Position numbers and translations under genes: made by a program. The notes beneath the pieces were generated by a model, which had not been told where the DNA came from, made no database searches, and saw nothing but the letters and a program-made list of their open reading frames with translations. Positions 48,587 through 57,939 of a stretch of 64,000 nt of DNA are shown piece after piece (positions within the stretch are counted from its first letter, which is position 1; the number at the start of each line of letters is the position of its first letter). Origin of the DNA: Massilia sp. H6 (GTDB taxonomy: Bacteria > Pseudomonadota > Gammaproteobacteria > Burkholderiales > Burkholderiaceae_D); assembly GCF_024802625.1 (NCBI RefSeq), contig NZ_CP103371.1, positions 1,674,001 to 1,738,000 on the forward strand, read 5' to 3'.

Positions 48587-51250
48587 ATGGCCCGACTTTC
48601 CAGCAAGCGCTCGCTCACGACAGGCACCTCTACCTCCATCGACCTCGCGCGCCCGGCACAGCCCGACGCCATGGCCCTCGAGCAGGAAATGCTGCAGGTC
48701 GCGCTGCGCGAGCAGCGCGCCATCCTGGAAAACGCGCCGGTCGGCATTCTCTTTACCCTGCCGGGGCAGTTCAAGTCGTGCAATCCGCGCATTTGCGAAA
48801 TGCTCGGCCTGTCCCATACCGAGCTGTCGAGCCTGCGTCCGGTCGATGTGTTCGGGTCGCCCCAGGCCTACGAGGCGCTGACCGCGGAAGCCTATCCGGT
48901 GCTGGCGGCGGGCGGCCTGTACGAAAAGGCGGAGCACCCGTTCCGCCGCCGCGACGGCTCGCTGATCTGGGCGCGGCTGCGCGGGCGCGCGGTCGATCCG
49001 GGTGCGCACGAGGCGGGCACGATCTGGATCGTCGAAGACGTCACCGACGTGCGTCAGACCATGATCGAGGTCCAGGCCATCATGACCAATGCCTCGGTCG
49101 GCATCATGTTTGTTCGCAACCGCACGATCCAGCGCTACAACCCGGCCTTTGCACGGATGTTTGGCTACCACGACGGCGAAGCGCTCGGCCGCTCGACCCG
49201 CATCGTGCACGTGGATGACCAGGCCTACCATGATTTTGGCGCCGCCGCCTATCCGCAGCTCGAGCGCGGCATTCCCTACCGCAGCGAAACCGAACTGCTG
49301 TGCAAGGACGGCTCGCGTATCTGGGGACAGCTCAACGGCTACCTGTTCAACCCGGAAGATCCGGAGCTGGGCACGATCTGGATGTTCGAAGACCGCCGGC
49401 GCGAGCGTTACGACGAAATCCAGCTGCGCAACGCACTGCTGGAAAATCGCGCCATCCTCGACAACGCGGTACTGGGCATCGCGGTGGTGGAGCAGGGCGT
49501 GACCCTGCATTGCAACGCCAAGATGGAAGAGCTGTTCGGCAGTCTTGCGGGTGGAATGGACGGCACGCCGGTGCGGGCACTGTATCCGGACGAAGCCACC
49601 TGGCGCACGGCGAGCGCGGAGACCGCGTGCAGCTTCGCAGCAGGTGAGGTGCACACCGCCGAGTACCGCATGACGCGCCGCGACGGCAGCTGTTTCTGGG
49701 CGCGGCTCTCGGGCAGGCTGGTCGACGCCGCCGAGAGGCGCGGGCGCAGCGTATGGATGATCGACGACGTCACCGCGCGGCGCGAAGCGGCCGAAGCCAT
49801 TCGCCGCGCGCGCGACGAGCTCGAGGTGCGGGTGGCCGAACGCACCGCCGAGCTGGCCGGCGCCAACGCGCTGCTGCAAGAAGAAATCAACGAACGGCGC
49901 CAGGCCGAGGCGCGCGCCCACCATATGGCGTATCACGACAGCCTGACCGGGCTGCCGAACCGCGCCCTGCTGTCCGACCGGATCGACTGCGCATTGCGCG
50001 CTGTCTTGCGCAACCGCCAGCCCGGTGGCCGCAAGCTGGCGGTGATGTTCCTCGACCTCGACCGCTTCAAGAACATCAACGATTCGCTCGGCCATGCCAT
50101 GGGCGACCACTTGCTGCGCGAAGTCGCCAGGCGCCTGTGCGCAGCGGTACGCGACAGCGACACGGTAGCGCGCCTGGGCGGCGACGAGTTCGTGGTGCTG
50201 CTGCCGGATATCGGCAGCGCGCAGGAATGCGCGCTGGTGGGCGACAAGATCATCGAGGCGCTGTCGACGCCATTCGAATTCGACGGCCACAGCCTGCATA
50301 TATCGCCGTCGATCGGCATCTGCCTGTGCCCGGACAATGGCGACGACGTCGACACCCTGATGCGCCACGCCGACGCGGCGATGTACCACGCCAAGGCGGC
50401 CGGCCGCAACAACTACCAGTTCTTCGACCAGCGCCTGAACCAGGCAGCCGCACGCCGTTTCGAACTCGAGTCTAGCCTGCGCAGTGCGCTGGCGCGCAAG
50501 CAGTTCGAGCTGCACTACCAGCCGATCGTCGATACCTCGACCCGGCGCCTGCATGCACTCGAGGTACTGCTACGCTGGAGAAGAGGCGGCAGTGCCAGCC
50601 CGGTACTGGTCGGGCCGGACGAATTCATCCCGATCCTCGAAGAAAACGGGACGATCGTGGCGGTTGGCGAATGGGTAATCCGTACCGCCTGCGAGCAGAG
50701 CATGGCGTGGCAGGCCCAGGGCTTGGGCGCGGTGCCGCTGGCCATCAACCTGTCGGCGCGCCAGTTCATGCATGACGGCCTGGTGGACTCGATGCGCCGC
50801 ATCCTGCACGATACCGGCATCGAGCCTTCGCTGGTGGAATTCGAGATCACCGAGACGGCGCTGATGCAGCATGGCGCCCGCACGCTCGAGATCCTGCGCC
50901 AGATTAATGGCATGGGCATGCGCCTGTCGATCGACGACTTCGGTACGGGCTATTCCAGCCTGGCCTACCTGAAGCGCTTCCCGGTGCGCAAGATCAAGAT
51001 CGACCGCGCCTTCGTGCGCGAACTCGAGGCCAGCTCGGAAGACCGCGCGATCGTGGCCGCCGTCATGGCGCTGGCCAACAGCCTGCAGCTGTCGGTCGTG
51101 GCCGAAGGCGTCGAGACCGAAGGGCAGTACGCGCTACTGAAGGGTTACGGCTGCCAGTTCGCACAGGGGTATCTGTTCGCGCGCCCGCTGCCGGCCGCCG
51201 ATGCTGCCGAGCTGCTGGTCAATTCGACACTGGCTGCGATCGGGCACTAG
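48587..51250 (+). CDS. PAS-GGDEF-EAL c-di-GMP signalling protein
   Basis: Cytoplasmic c-di-GMP turnover protein (887 aa) without transmembrane helices. Three PAS-like modules (about 40-160, 165-285 and 290-410), a coiled-coil linker (RARDELEVRVAERTAELAGANALLQEEINERRQAEARAHH), GGDEF domain (about 440-600) with intact RLGGDEF, and EAL domain (about 620-880). The EAL signature is EVLLRW; other active-site segments are present (NLSARQF, EITETAL, IDDFGTGYSSL, KIDRAFV, VVAEGVET). Both activities are possible. No Shine-Dalgarno is obvious before the ATG. Its 3' end overlaps the convergent xth gene by 4 nt. Confidence 0.92.
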   Translation: MARLSSKRSLTTGTSTSIDLARPAQPDAMALEQEMLQVALREQRAILENAPVGILFTLPGQFKSCNPRICEMLGLSHTELSSLRPVDVFGSPQAYEALTAEAYPVLAAGGLYEKAEHPFRRRDGSLIWARLRGRAVDPGAHEAGTIWIVEDVTDVRQTMIEVQAIMTNASVGIMFVRNRTIQRYNPAFARMFGYHDGEALGRSTRIVHVDDQAYHDFGAAAYPQLERGIPYRSETELLCKDGSRIWGQLNGYLFNPEDPELGTIWMFEDRRRERYDEIQLRNALLENRAILDNAVLGIAVVEQGVTLHCNAKMEELFGSLAGGMDGTPVRALYPDEATWRTASAETACSFAAGEVHTAEYRMTRRDGSCFWARLSGRLVDAAERRGRSVWMIDDVTARREAAEAIRRARDELEVRVAERTAELAGANALLQEEINERRQAEARAHHMAYHDSLTGLPNRALLSDRIDCALRAVLRNRQPGGRKLAVMFLDLDRFKNINDSLGHAMGDHLLREVARRLCAAVRDSDTVARLGGDEFVVLLPDIGSAQECALVGDKIIEALSTPFEFDGHSLHISPSIGICLCPDNGDDVDTLMRHADAAMYHAKAAGRNNYQFFDQRLNQAAARRFELESSLRSALARKQFELHYQPIVDTSTRRLHALEVLLRWRRGGSASPVLVGPDEFIPILEENGTIVAVGEWVIRTACEQSMAWQAQGLGAVPLAINLSARQFMHDGLVDSMRRILHDTGIEPSLVEFEITETALMQHGARTLEILRQINGMGMRLSIDDFGTGYSSLAYLKRFPVRKIKIDRAFVRELEASSEDRAIVAAVMALANSLQLSVVAEGVETEGQYALLKGYGCQFAQGYLFARPLPAADAAELLVNSTLAAIGH

Positions 51251-52014
51251 TCCGAGAGTGTCGCGACCACGGGCGCGTGGTCGGATGGCTGCTCCCATTT
51301 GCGGGTCTCGCGGTCGATGTGGCAGGCGGTGCAGCGCTCGGCCAGCGCTCGGGAAAGCAAAATGTGGTCGATGCGCAGCCCGCGGTTGCGGCGAAAGGCC
51401 ATCTGCCGGTAGTCCCACCAGCTGTACTGCTTCTCGGGCTGTTCGAACAGCCGGAACGCATCGGCCAGTCCGAGCGCCATGAAAGCCTGTAGCGCGTCGC
51501 GCTCGGGCGGCGTGAAATGGATATGGTTTTCCCATTCTGCCGGGTCGTGCACGTCGCACGCTTGCGGTGCGATGTTGTAGTCACCCAGCACCGCCAATTG
51601 GGGGTGCATGCGCATTTCGTCGGCGACCCATTCCTGCAGCCCGGCCAGCCACGCCATCTTGTAGGCAAATTTCTCGCTGCCAATTTCCTGACCATTGACG
51701 ACGTAGGCACAGATGATGCGCATGCCTTGAATCGTGGCGGCGATCAGGCGCTGCTGCTCGTCGTCGAAGCGCGGATTATTCTTTTGTACATCTTCGATCG
51801 GGTGCCGCGACAGGATCGCCACGCCGTTATAAGTTTTCTGGCCACTGAACACCACTTCGTAGCCGGCCGCATTGATGGCGGCCAGCGGGAACTTATCGTC
51901 GGTAAGCTTGGTCTCCTGAAGGCAGAGAACGTCGACCGGATTGGCTTGCAGCCAGGTAAGCAGGTGCGGCAGGCGGACCTTGAGCGAATTGACGTTCCAG
52001 GTAGCGATCTTCAT
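51247..52014 (-). CDS. xth: Exodeoxyribonuclease III
   Basis: DNA repair AP endonuclease/3' exonuclease (255 aa). MKIATWNVNSLKVRLPHLLTWL, LQETKLTDDKFP (metal Glu), YNGVAILSRHP, VLGDYNIAPQACDVHDP and the end SDHAPVVATL are all present. 255 aa matches the ExoIII family. The start is positioned by the MKIATWNVNS signature rather than by a ribosome-binding site. Confidence 0.95.
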   Translation of the reverse strand: MKIATWNVNSLKVRLPHLLTWLQANPVDVLCLQETKLTDDKFPLAAINAAGYEVVFSGQKTYNGVAILSRHPIEDVQKNNPRFDDEQQRLIAATIQGMRIICAYVVNGQEIGSEKFAYKMAWLAGLQEWVADEMRMHPQLAVLGDYNIAPQACDVHDPAEWENHIHFTPPERDALQAFMALGLADAFRLFEQPEKQYSWWDYRQMAFRRNRGLRIDHILLSRALAERCTACHIDRETRKWEQPSDHAPVVATLSD

Positions 52015-52440
52015 GGGGAGGGCGGCGGGCCGTGGTGAGCAAGGCGGCATGATAACCGCTGCCGGCGCAGGCGGCCAGTCGGGCGGCCGCAGCGTGCGCG
52101 CGATGCGCGCTGCATACAAATTTCAAGGTGTCACAATCGTATTGACGGTATTTCGGTTTTATTGTTGCTAAGACGCATAGACAATTGCGGCCCTTGCAAT
52201 TCGCTATGCTAGAATAAATTAATAAAATTATAAATTGCATTAAAAGCTGTTTTATTCAGCATAACCGTAATTGCGTTGATGCAACTATTGTTGTATTATT
52301 TGCAGATTGAAACATGTTCGGACGTCATCATGCCTTGCGCAATCGTGCGCACCGTTGGGCACAATGCAACATGGTACTATTGGATAATATTGCTTTTCCG
52401 ATAGCAAATGAAACCGAACGACGATTTACAAAGGACTGAA
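52015..52440. other. AT-rich 426-nt intergenic region
   Basis: Unusually AT-rich for this genome, especially 52130-52400, with no convincing gene. TGCTAGAAT at 52207-52215 resembles an extended -10. A likely binding area for H-NS-type proteins and promoter region for the genes on both sides. Confidence 0.45.
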
Positions 52441-52791
52441 ATGCGCACTGCATTCGAAGCGTGGGCTCAACGCGAAGGCCATATCGTTCGCCGCCGCGAA
52501 GACAAGCCCGAGGAATACCTGGTCTATGAAACCCAGCGCCGCTGGGTGATCTGGCAGGCTGCACTGACGCATGGTGCCAAGGCTGCCGCCGAGGCGCCAT
52601 CGAAGTTCGCGAAAGAAGCCGAGGTCAAGCCTGCGCTTACCCAGGACGAAGCCGTGGTCCGCAACCGGGTACTCAACGAAGTGCTCGATGCGTTCAGCGA
52701 GCTCGACGAAGCAGCCGGCATCGAAGGCGTACTCAAGGTGATCCAGGGCCTCAAGAAGAAGCAGAAGGCCCTCGAAGAAGCCAAGGCTTGA
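52441..52791 (+). CDS. Small hypothetical protein (116 aa)
   Basis: Not recognised. Charged, mostly helical soluble protein: MRTAFEAWAQREGHIVRRREDKPEEYLVYETQRRWVIWQAAL at the N-terminus resembles short domains found in phage and plasmid proteins that end in RRWVIWQAA (often of unknown function), followed by a Lys/Glu/Ala-rich C-terminal half. AGGA 6 nt upstream fixes the ATG at 52441; an ATG at 52408 has none. Its stop overlaps the TTG of the DUF1653 gene, so the two are coupled. Confidence 0.7.
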   Translation: MRTAFEAWAQREGHIVRRREDKPEEYLVYETQRRWVIWQAALTHGAKAAAEAPSKFAKEAEVKPALTQDEAVVRNRVLNEVLDAFSELDEAAGIEGVLKVIQGLKKKQKALEEAKA

Positions 52792-52994
52792 TCCGATACC
52801 GCCATTACAAGGGCGGTGTCTACGAGCTGGTGTGCGAAGCCGTGCTGGAAGCCGATCACACGCCGGTGATGGTCTACCGCGGCGCCGATGGCGCCGTGTG
52901 GGTGCGCCCCCGCGATGATTTTTTCGACACTGTCATGGTCGACGGGGCGAGCATGCCGCGTTTTTCGTCCATGCCTAGCGCCCCCCGCGGCTAA
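52788..52994 (+). CDS. DUF1653 domain protein (68 aa, TTG start)
   Basis: Small protein with the DUF1653 pattern: YRHYKGGVYELVCEAVLEADHTPVMVYRGADGAVWVRPRDDFFDTVMVDG. Function unknown. Begins with TTG in a TTGA overlap with the preceding stop; no other start codon gives the whole domain. Confidence 0.78.
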   Translation: MIRYRHYKGGVYELVCEAVLEADHTPVMVYRGADGAVWVRPRDDFFDTVMVDGASMPRFSSMPSAPRG

Positions 52995-53061
52995 GATCAA
53001 CCCTTCAGTAATTGCATTCGGCTGCCGTTAATAGGGTATGACGCTCCCTAAGGCTGGTCCC

Positions 53062-53514
53062 ATGTCGCGCTTGTTGCGCCATCTTCTCTTGCTCGCCGCA
53101 CCGCTGTTCATCGGCGGTTGCGCGACCTTGTCCGATTCTCCCCACCAGCAACTCGAACTGCACGCCGTGCTCGACTATCAAGAAGTCGCCGGGGTAGGGT
53201 GCGTGCTGAGCAATGACAAGGGGCGCTGGTTCGTGGTCTTGCCGGGCCGGGTGACGGTAACGCGCAGTACGCAGGCACTGGTGGTCAGTTGCCAGAAAGA
53301 TGGCATGGGCAGGGCCGAGGAAAGCATCGGGGCGCGCGCCGACACGTCCAGCCTGATGGGCAATGTCGTCTTCAGCGCTGGCCTGGGTCACCTGGTGGAC
53401 CGCCATTCGGGGGCCGGATTTTCATATCCGGCGCATATGACGGTGTTGATGCAGCCAGTCAAGCCACGTCAAGACGTGGCGGCGGCGCAGCGGATTGACA
53501 GTCCGGTGTTCTAA
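53062..53514 (+). CDS. Small hypothetical lipoprotein (150 aa)
   Basis: Unknown function. MSRLLRHLLLLAAPLFIGGCATL is a lipoprotein signal with a cysteine after IGG. The mature part is beta-rich, has two further Cys (GVGCVLSNDKGRW, VVSCQKDG) and a hydrophobic stretch (NVVFSAGLGHLVDRHSGAGFSYP) that resembles the glycine-zipper region of small outer-membrane lipoproteins. AAGG lies 8 nt before the chosen ATG; an ATG at 53038 would add eight residues but has poor spacing. Confidence 0.65.
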   Translation: MSRLLRHLLLLAAPLFIGGCATLSDSPHQQLELHAVLDYQEVAGVGCVLSNDKGRWFVVLPGRVTVTRSTQALVVSCQKDGMGRAEESIGARADTSSLMGNVVFSAGLGHLVDRHSGAGFSYPAHMTVLMQPVKPRQDVAAAQRIDSPVF

Positions 53515-53531
53515 GCTGGCACAGAAACAAG

Positions 53532-53615
53532 AACAGCCCCGCAAGCGGGGCTGTTTCACGATGAAATAAAATTTCATCTTAAGTGCCGTAGTGAAATATT
53601 ATTTCAGTGCGGCAC
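53532..53615. terminator. Cluster of three hairpins between convergent genes
   Basis: AACAGCCCCGC/GCGGGGCTGTT (53532-53555), GATGAAAT-AAA-ATTTCATC (53560-53578), and GTGCCG-TAG-TGAAAT-ATT-ATTTCA-GTG-CGGCAC (53583-53615). The first is a terminator-like GC stem with only three T after it; all lie between the lipoprotein gene and pepA. Confidence 0.7.
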
Positions 53616-53624
53616 GTGTTGCAT

Positions 53625-55127
53625 TCAGACCCGGTTCATCAGGAAGGTCGTCAGCAGCGGCACCGGACGCCCGGTCGCGCCCTTGGCGGCGCCCGATTTC
53701 CAGGCCGTGCCTGCGATATCCAGGTGAGCCCAGGTGTATTTGCGGGTGAAGTTTTCCAGGAAGCAGGCGGCGGTGATCGACGCGGCTCCCGGGCTGCCAA
53801 TGTTGGCCAGGTCGGCGAAATTCGACTTGAGCTGCTCGTTGTAGATCTCGCCGAGCGGGAAGCGCCAGGCGACGTCGCCGGCCTGCTTGCCTGCGTCCAT
53901 CAGCTCTTCGGCCAGTGCGTCGCTCGCCTCGTCATGGCGGGTGAACAGGCCGCTGGTGTGGTGGCCCAGCGCGACGATGCAGGCGCCGGTCAGGGTAGCG
54001 ATGTCGACCACGACCGCCGGCTTGAAGCGCTCGGCATAGGTCAGTGCATCGCACAGGATCAGCCGGCCTTCGGCGTCGGTGTTGAGGATCTCGATGGTCA
54101 AGCCGTTCATCGACGTGACGATGTCGCCCGGCTTCGAGGCGCGGCCCGAGGGCATGTTCTCGCAGGCCGCCACGATGCCGATGACGTTGAGCTTCAGGCC
54201 CATCTCGCCGATCGCGCGGAAGGTGCCCAGCACCGAACCGGCGCCGCACATGTCGTATTTCATCTCGTCCATGCCGGGGCCAGCCTTGAGCGAAATGCCA
54301 CCGGTGTCGAAGGTGATGCCCTTGCCGACCAGGACCACCGGCGCATCTTTCTTGTTACCGCCCATGTGCTTGAGCACGATGAACTTCGGCGCTTCGTCGC
54401 TGCCCTTGGCTACCGACAGGAAGCTGCCCATCTTCAGCGCCTCGAGCTGCTTGCGCTCCAGCACTTCGATGTCGAAGCCGAATTCGTCGGCCAGGCCGCG
54501 CGCGGTCGTGGCCAGGTAGGTCGGGGTGCAGATGTTCGGCGACAGGTTGCCCAGTTCCTTGGTCAGCGCCATGCCGTTCGAGATCGCCACGGCCTGCGCC
54601 AGCGTCGACTTGAGCGCGCTCGCGGTGGTGGCGCCATCGACCGCGATGGTGATCTTGCGCACGCCGGCCACGGCAGGGTCTTTCTTGCTCTTTTGCGTAT
54701 CGGTACGGTGTTCGGTCTCGTTGGCCGCGATGACCATCGCCCGCAGTGCCCAGTTGATATCGCGGTCTTTCACATCCGTGGCCGGGAATGCGATAATGGC
54801 GTCCTGGCTGCCGAGGGTGCCGAATACTTTCAGGGCGGCGCCGACGGCGCTGCTGAAACTCTTCTCGCTCACGTTTGCATCATTGCCCATGCCGACCAGC
54901 AGTACGCGCGCAGCAGCTACGCCCGTTACGCCGCGCAGCAGCAGGGTCGAACCGGCCTTGCCGCTGATGTCGCCGGACTTGAGCGCCGCAGTGATGTCGC
55001 CGTTGGCGTCGAGCGCCTGCGCAGCTTGCGACAGCTTCTTGTTTTCGAACACAGCCACTGCCAGCACGCCGGCTTTTGCGGCGCTCAGGGTGTTCTTGGT
55101 GTCGAATGCTTTTATGCTAAAGTCCAT
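53625..55127 (-). CDS. pepA: Leucyl aminopeptidase (M17)
   Basis: Zinc/manganese aminopeptidase (500 aa). The metal-binding and catalytic segments are present: [36 protein letters not shown] and [20 protein letters not shown]. In E. coli, PepA also binds DNA; that activity cannot be judged here. Divergent from lptF, as is common in betaproteobacteria. Confidence 0.96.
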   Translation of the reverse strand: MDFSIKAFDTKNTLSAAKAGVLAVAVFENKKLSQAAQALDANGDITAALKSGDISGKAGSTLLLRGVTGVAAARVLLVGMGNDANVSEKSFSSAVGAALKVFGTLGSQDAIIAFPATDVKDRDINWALRAMVIAANETEHRTDTQKSKKDPAVAGVRKITIAVDGATTASALKSTLAQAVAISNGMALTKELGNLSPNICTPTYLATTARGLADEFGFDIEVLERKQLEALKMGSFLSVAKGSDEAPKFIVLKHMGGNKKDAPVVLVGKGITFDTGGISLKAGPGMDEMKYDMCGAGSVLGTFRAIGEMGLKLNVIGIVAACENMPSGRASKPGDIVTSMNGLTIEILNTDAEGRLILCDALTYAERFKPAVVVDIATLTGACIVALGHHTSGLFTRHDEASDALAEELMDAGKQAGDVAWRFPLGEIYNEQLKSNFADLANIGSPGAASITAACFLENFTRKYTWAHLDIAGTAWKSGAAKGATGRPVPLLTTFLMNRV

Positions 55128-55223
55128 TTTTGGTTCTCCGTTTCGTTATTCGTTGCACCGAGCGCTGCGTGCTGCCTACCGCTGCGCCTACCGCCGTGCC
55201 TAACCTGCAATTATATCTATTGA

Positions 55224-56387
55224 ATGATCTTTCGACGCGCCCTGCAACGTGAATTACTCAGTTCGGCCGGGGCCACCTTCACGGTGCTGTTCACCGTCCT
55301 TGTTACCTGGACCCTGATTTCCGTCCTCGGCAAGGCCGCCGGCGGCAAGGTTGCATCAAGCGACGTGCTGGCCCTGATCGGTTTTGCGATCCTGAATTAT
55401 CTGCCAACCATCCTCACGCTCACCACCTTTATTTCGGTGCTGGTGGCGGTGACGCGCAGCTACCGCGATTCCGAAATGGTCGTGTGGTTCGCCTCGGGCA
55501 TGTCGCTGCGGCGCTGGATCCGTCCGGTGCTCACCTTCGGCTTGCCGGTGATGCTCGCGGTGGGCGTGCTGTCGCTGTATGTGGCGCCCTGGGCCGCGCT
55601 CAAGCGCGCCGAATTCGTCGAGCGCTTCCAGAAGCGCGAAGACCTCAAGCGCGTGGCCCCCGGCCAGTTCCGCGAATCCTCGTCTGCCGACCGCGTGTTC
55701 TTCGTCGAGCGCTCCACTGCCGGCGCCACCGTGGTGCAGAACGTGTTCGTCAATTCCAACGACGGCAAGGGCAGTTCGATCGTGGTCGCCAAGGAAGGCG
55801 TGATCGAGTCCGACGGCCAGGGTGGCCAGTACCTGGTGCTGACCAACGGCCGCCGCTACCAGGGCACGCCGGGGCAGGCCGATTTCCAGTCGATGGAATT
55901 CGAGCGCTACAAGATGCGCGTAGCCACCAGGGTGCCGGTGCTCGGCACCGAGACGCCGACCAATGCGCTGCCTACCTCGGTGCTGATCCAGCTCGACCAC
56001 CAATGGGCGCGCGCCGAACTGCTCGGGCGCATGTCGGCGCCGATCGTTTGCCTGGTACTGATGCTGCTGGCAATTCCGCTCGGCTTCGTGAACCCGCGTG
56101 CCGGCAGTTCGGCCAACATGATCTTGGCGCTGCTGATCTTTTTCACCTATAACAACCTGGCCAAGATGATGGAAAACAGCGTCAAGCGCGGCAAGCTCGA
56201 ATTCGCAGTAGCCTGGTGGCCGCTGCACCTGGCGGCCGCGCTGACGGTGCTGGCGCTGTTTGCCTGGCGCCTGAACGTCAACCATCGCTGGCATCCGCTG
56301 GTGCTGCTCAATGCCTGGAAGCGGCGCCGCCATATCAAGCCAGGATCGCCGGCTGCATCGCCGCTGGCAGGGGCGCAGTCAGAATGA
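55224..56387 (+). CDS. lptF: LPS export ABC transporter permease LptF
   Basis: Inner-membrane component of the Lpt machine that extracts LPS for transport to the outer membrane (387 aa). Begins MIFRRALQRELLSSAGATFTVLF; six membrane helices around a periplasmic beta-jellyroll domain (about 130-260); LDHQWARAELLGRMSAPIVCLVLMLLAIPLGFVNPRAG is the typical C-terminal membrane part. ATGA overlap with lptG. Confidence 0.95.
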   Translation: MIFRRALQRELLSSAGATFTVLFTVLVTWTLISVLGKAAGGKVASSDVLALIGFAILNYLPTILTLTTFISVLVAVTRSYRDSEMVVWFASGMSLRRWIRPVLTFGLPVMLAVGVLSLYVAPWAALKRAEFVERFQKREDLKRVAPGQFRESSSADRVFFVERSTAGATVVQNVFVNSNDGKGSSIVVAKEGVIESDGQGGQYLVLTNGRRYQGTPGQADFQSMEFERYKMRVATRVPVLGTETPTNALPTSVLIQLDHQWARAELLGRMSAPIVCLVLMLLAIPLGFVNPRAGSSANMILALLIFFTYNNLAKMMENSVKRGKLEFAVAWWPLHLAAALTVLALFAWRLNVNHRWHPLVLLNAWKRRRHIKPGSPAASPLAGAQSE

Positions 56388-57568
56388 AGATCTTGCAACG
56401 CTATTTCGCGGTCAGCATCTTGCAGGCCGTGGCCTTCGTGCTGGTCGCCTTCCTGGCCTTGATCTCATTCATGGACCTGACCGGCGAGCTGCCCTCGGTG
56501 GGCAAGGGCGGCTACGAGATGCAGCACGCGCTGCTGTACGTGCTGCTGCTGGTGCCGGGCAACGTCTACCAGGTGATGCCGGTGGCGGCGCTGATCGGCA
56601 CCATCTACACGATGTCGCAATTCGCATCGAGCTCCGAGTTCACCATCATGCGCGCCTCGTCGATGTCGACGCGGATGGCGGCCTGGATGCTGTTCCGGGT
56701 CGGGATCGTGCTGGTGCTGATTACCTTCGTGTTTGGCGAGCTGATCACGCCGCGCACGGCGCCGCTGGCCGAGCGGGTGCGCCTGGCGGCCAAGGGATCG
56801 ACCGTGTCGGCTGAATTTCGCTCCGGGATGTGGACCAAGGACAGCGTGCACGAGAACGGCGTCAAGGGCCCGGTGATCGGTACCCGCTTCTTCAACGTGC
56901 GCCAGATCGGTCCCGACGGCCAGCTGGTCGACGTGCGCCTGTACGAGTTCGACGCCAACATGCGCATGCGCGCCCTGATCACGGCCAAGGGCGGCACCTA
57001 CAGCGGCAACAATACCTGGCGCCTGACGCAGGTGAGCGAGACCACCTTCTCGAACAGCCGCACGCTGCCCGCGCCGGGCAGCCCGGTGCCGCAGGGGCAG
57101 AGCATCCAGGCCACCTTCGGCCAGGACACCGCCGCCGTCGCCACGCGCACCCTGGCCAGCATGGACCTGGCCTCGGAGATCACCCCCAAGATCCTGTCGG
57201 TGTCGCGCTCCGAGCCCGGGCGCATGTCGGCCAACGAGCTGGCGGTCTACACCAAGCACCTGGCCGAGAACCGCCAGGAGACCGAACGCTTCAAGACCGC
57301 GTTCTGGAAGAAGATCATCGATCCGCTGTCGATCCTGGTATTGATGGCGCTGGCGCTGCCCTTCGCCTACCTGCATACCCGCAGCGGCGGCGTCAGCCTC
57401 AAGATTTTCGTCGGCATCATGATCGGCGTGAGTTTCCTGCTGCTTAACGCGCTGTTTGCCCACCTTGGTGTGCTGACCACGCTGCCGGCTTTCTTCACGG
57501 CCGCCGCGCCGAGTACCCTGTTCCTGCTGCTGGCGCTCGGCGCCCTGTGGTGGGTGGAGCGACACTGA
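56384..57568 (+). CDS. lptG: LPS export ABC transporter permease LptG
   Basis: Partner of LptF (394 aa). MKILQRYFAVSILQAVAFVLVAFLALISFMDL, MPVAALIGTIYTMSQFASSSEFTIMRASSMS, a periplasmic domain (about 130-270) and KTAFWKKIIDPLSILVLMALALPFAYLHTRSGGVSLKIFVGIMIG. Coupled at both ends: ATGA with lptF, and its stop shares a base with the next start. Confidence 0.95.
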   Translation: MKILQRYFAVSILQAVAFVLVAFLALISFMDLTGELPSVGKGGYEMQHALLYVLLLVPGNVYQVMPVAALIGTIYTMSQFASSSEFTIMRASSMSTRMAAWMLFRVGIVLVLITFVFGELITPRTAPLAERVRLAAKGSTVSAEFRSGMWTKDSVHENGVKGPVIGTRFFNVRQIGPDGQLVDVRLYEFDANMRMRALITAKGGTYSGNNTWRLTQVSETTFSNSRTLPAPGSPVPQGQSIQATFGQDTAAVATRTLASMDLASEITPKILSVSRSEPGRMSANELAVYTKHLAENRQETERFKTAFWKKIIDPLSILVLMALALPFAYLHTRSGGVSLKIFVGIMIGVSFLLLNALFAHLGVLTTLPAFFTAAAPSTLFLLLALGALWWVERH

Positions 57569-57936
57569 TGACCCGTGCCCTTGTCCTGTTTGCCCATGGC
57601 GCCCGCGCTGCGTCCTGGGCGGCGCCGTTCGAGCGCCTGCGCGACGCCGCCCAGGCGCGCCTGCCCGATTGCCGCGTCACGCTGGCCTTCCTCGAACTGA
57701 TGGAGCCGCGCCTGCCGGCCACGGTCGATGCGCTGGTGCAGGAGGGTGTCGACGACATCAGCGTGGTGCCGGTGTTCCTGGGGCAGGGCGGGCACCTGCT
57801 GCGCGATTTGCCCGAGCTGGCCGCCGCCATCCGCGCGCAGTACCCGCACCTGCGCCTGCAGGTGGCCGGCGCGATCGGCGAAGACCCGGGCGTGCAGGCT
57901 GCGATGACGGAGTATTGCGTGCGCTCGCTGGGCTGA
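57568..57936 (+). CDS. CbiX-type sirohydrochlorin chelatase-like protein (122 aa)
   Basis: Short single-domain chelatase of the CbiX/SirB group. LFAHGARAASWAAPFERL supplies the metal-binding His, and PVFLGQGGHLLRDLPEL the second His. Members insert iron (siroheme) or cobalt (cobalamin) into sirohydrochlorin. The gene is attached to lptFG by position but ends 4 nt from the convergent cobA gene, whose product makes the chelatase substrate precursor; this favours a siroheme role. Confidence 0.85.
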   Translation: MTRALVLFAHGARAASWAAPFERLRDAAQARLPDCRVTLAFLELMEPRLPATVDALVQEGVDDISVVPVFLGQGGHLLRDLPELAAAIRAQYPHLRLQVAGAIGEDPGVQAAMTEYCVRSLG

Positions 57937-57939
57937 ACA

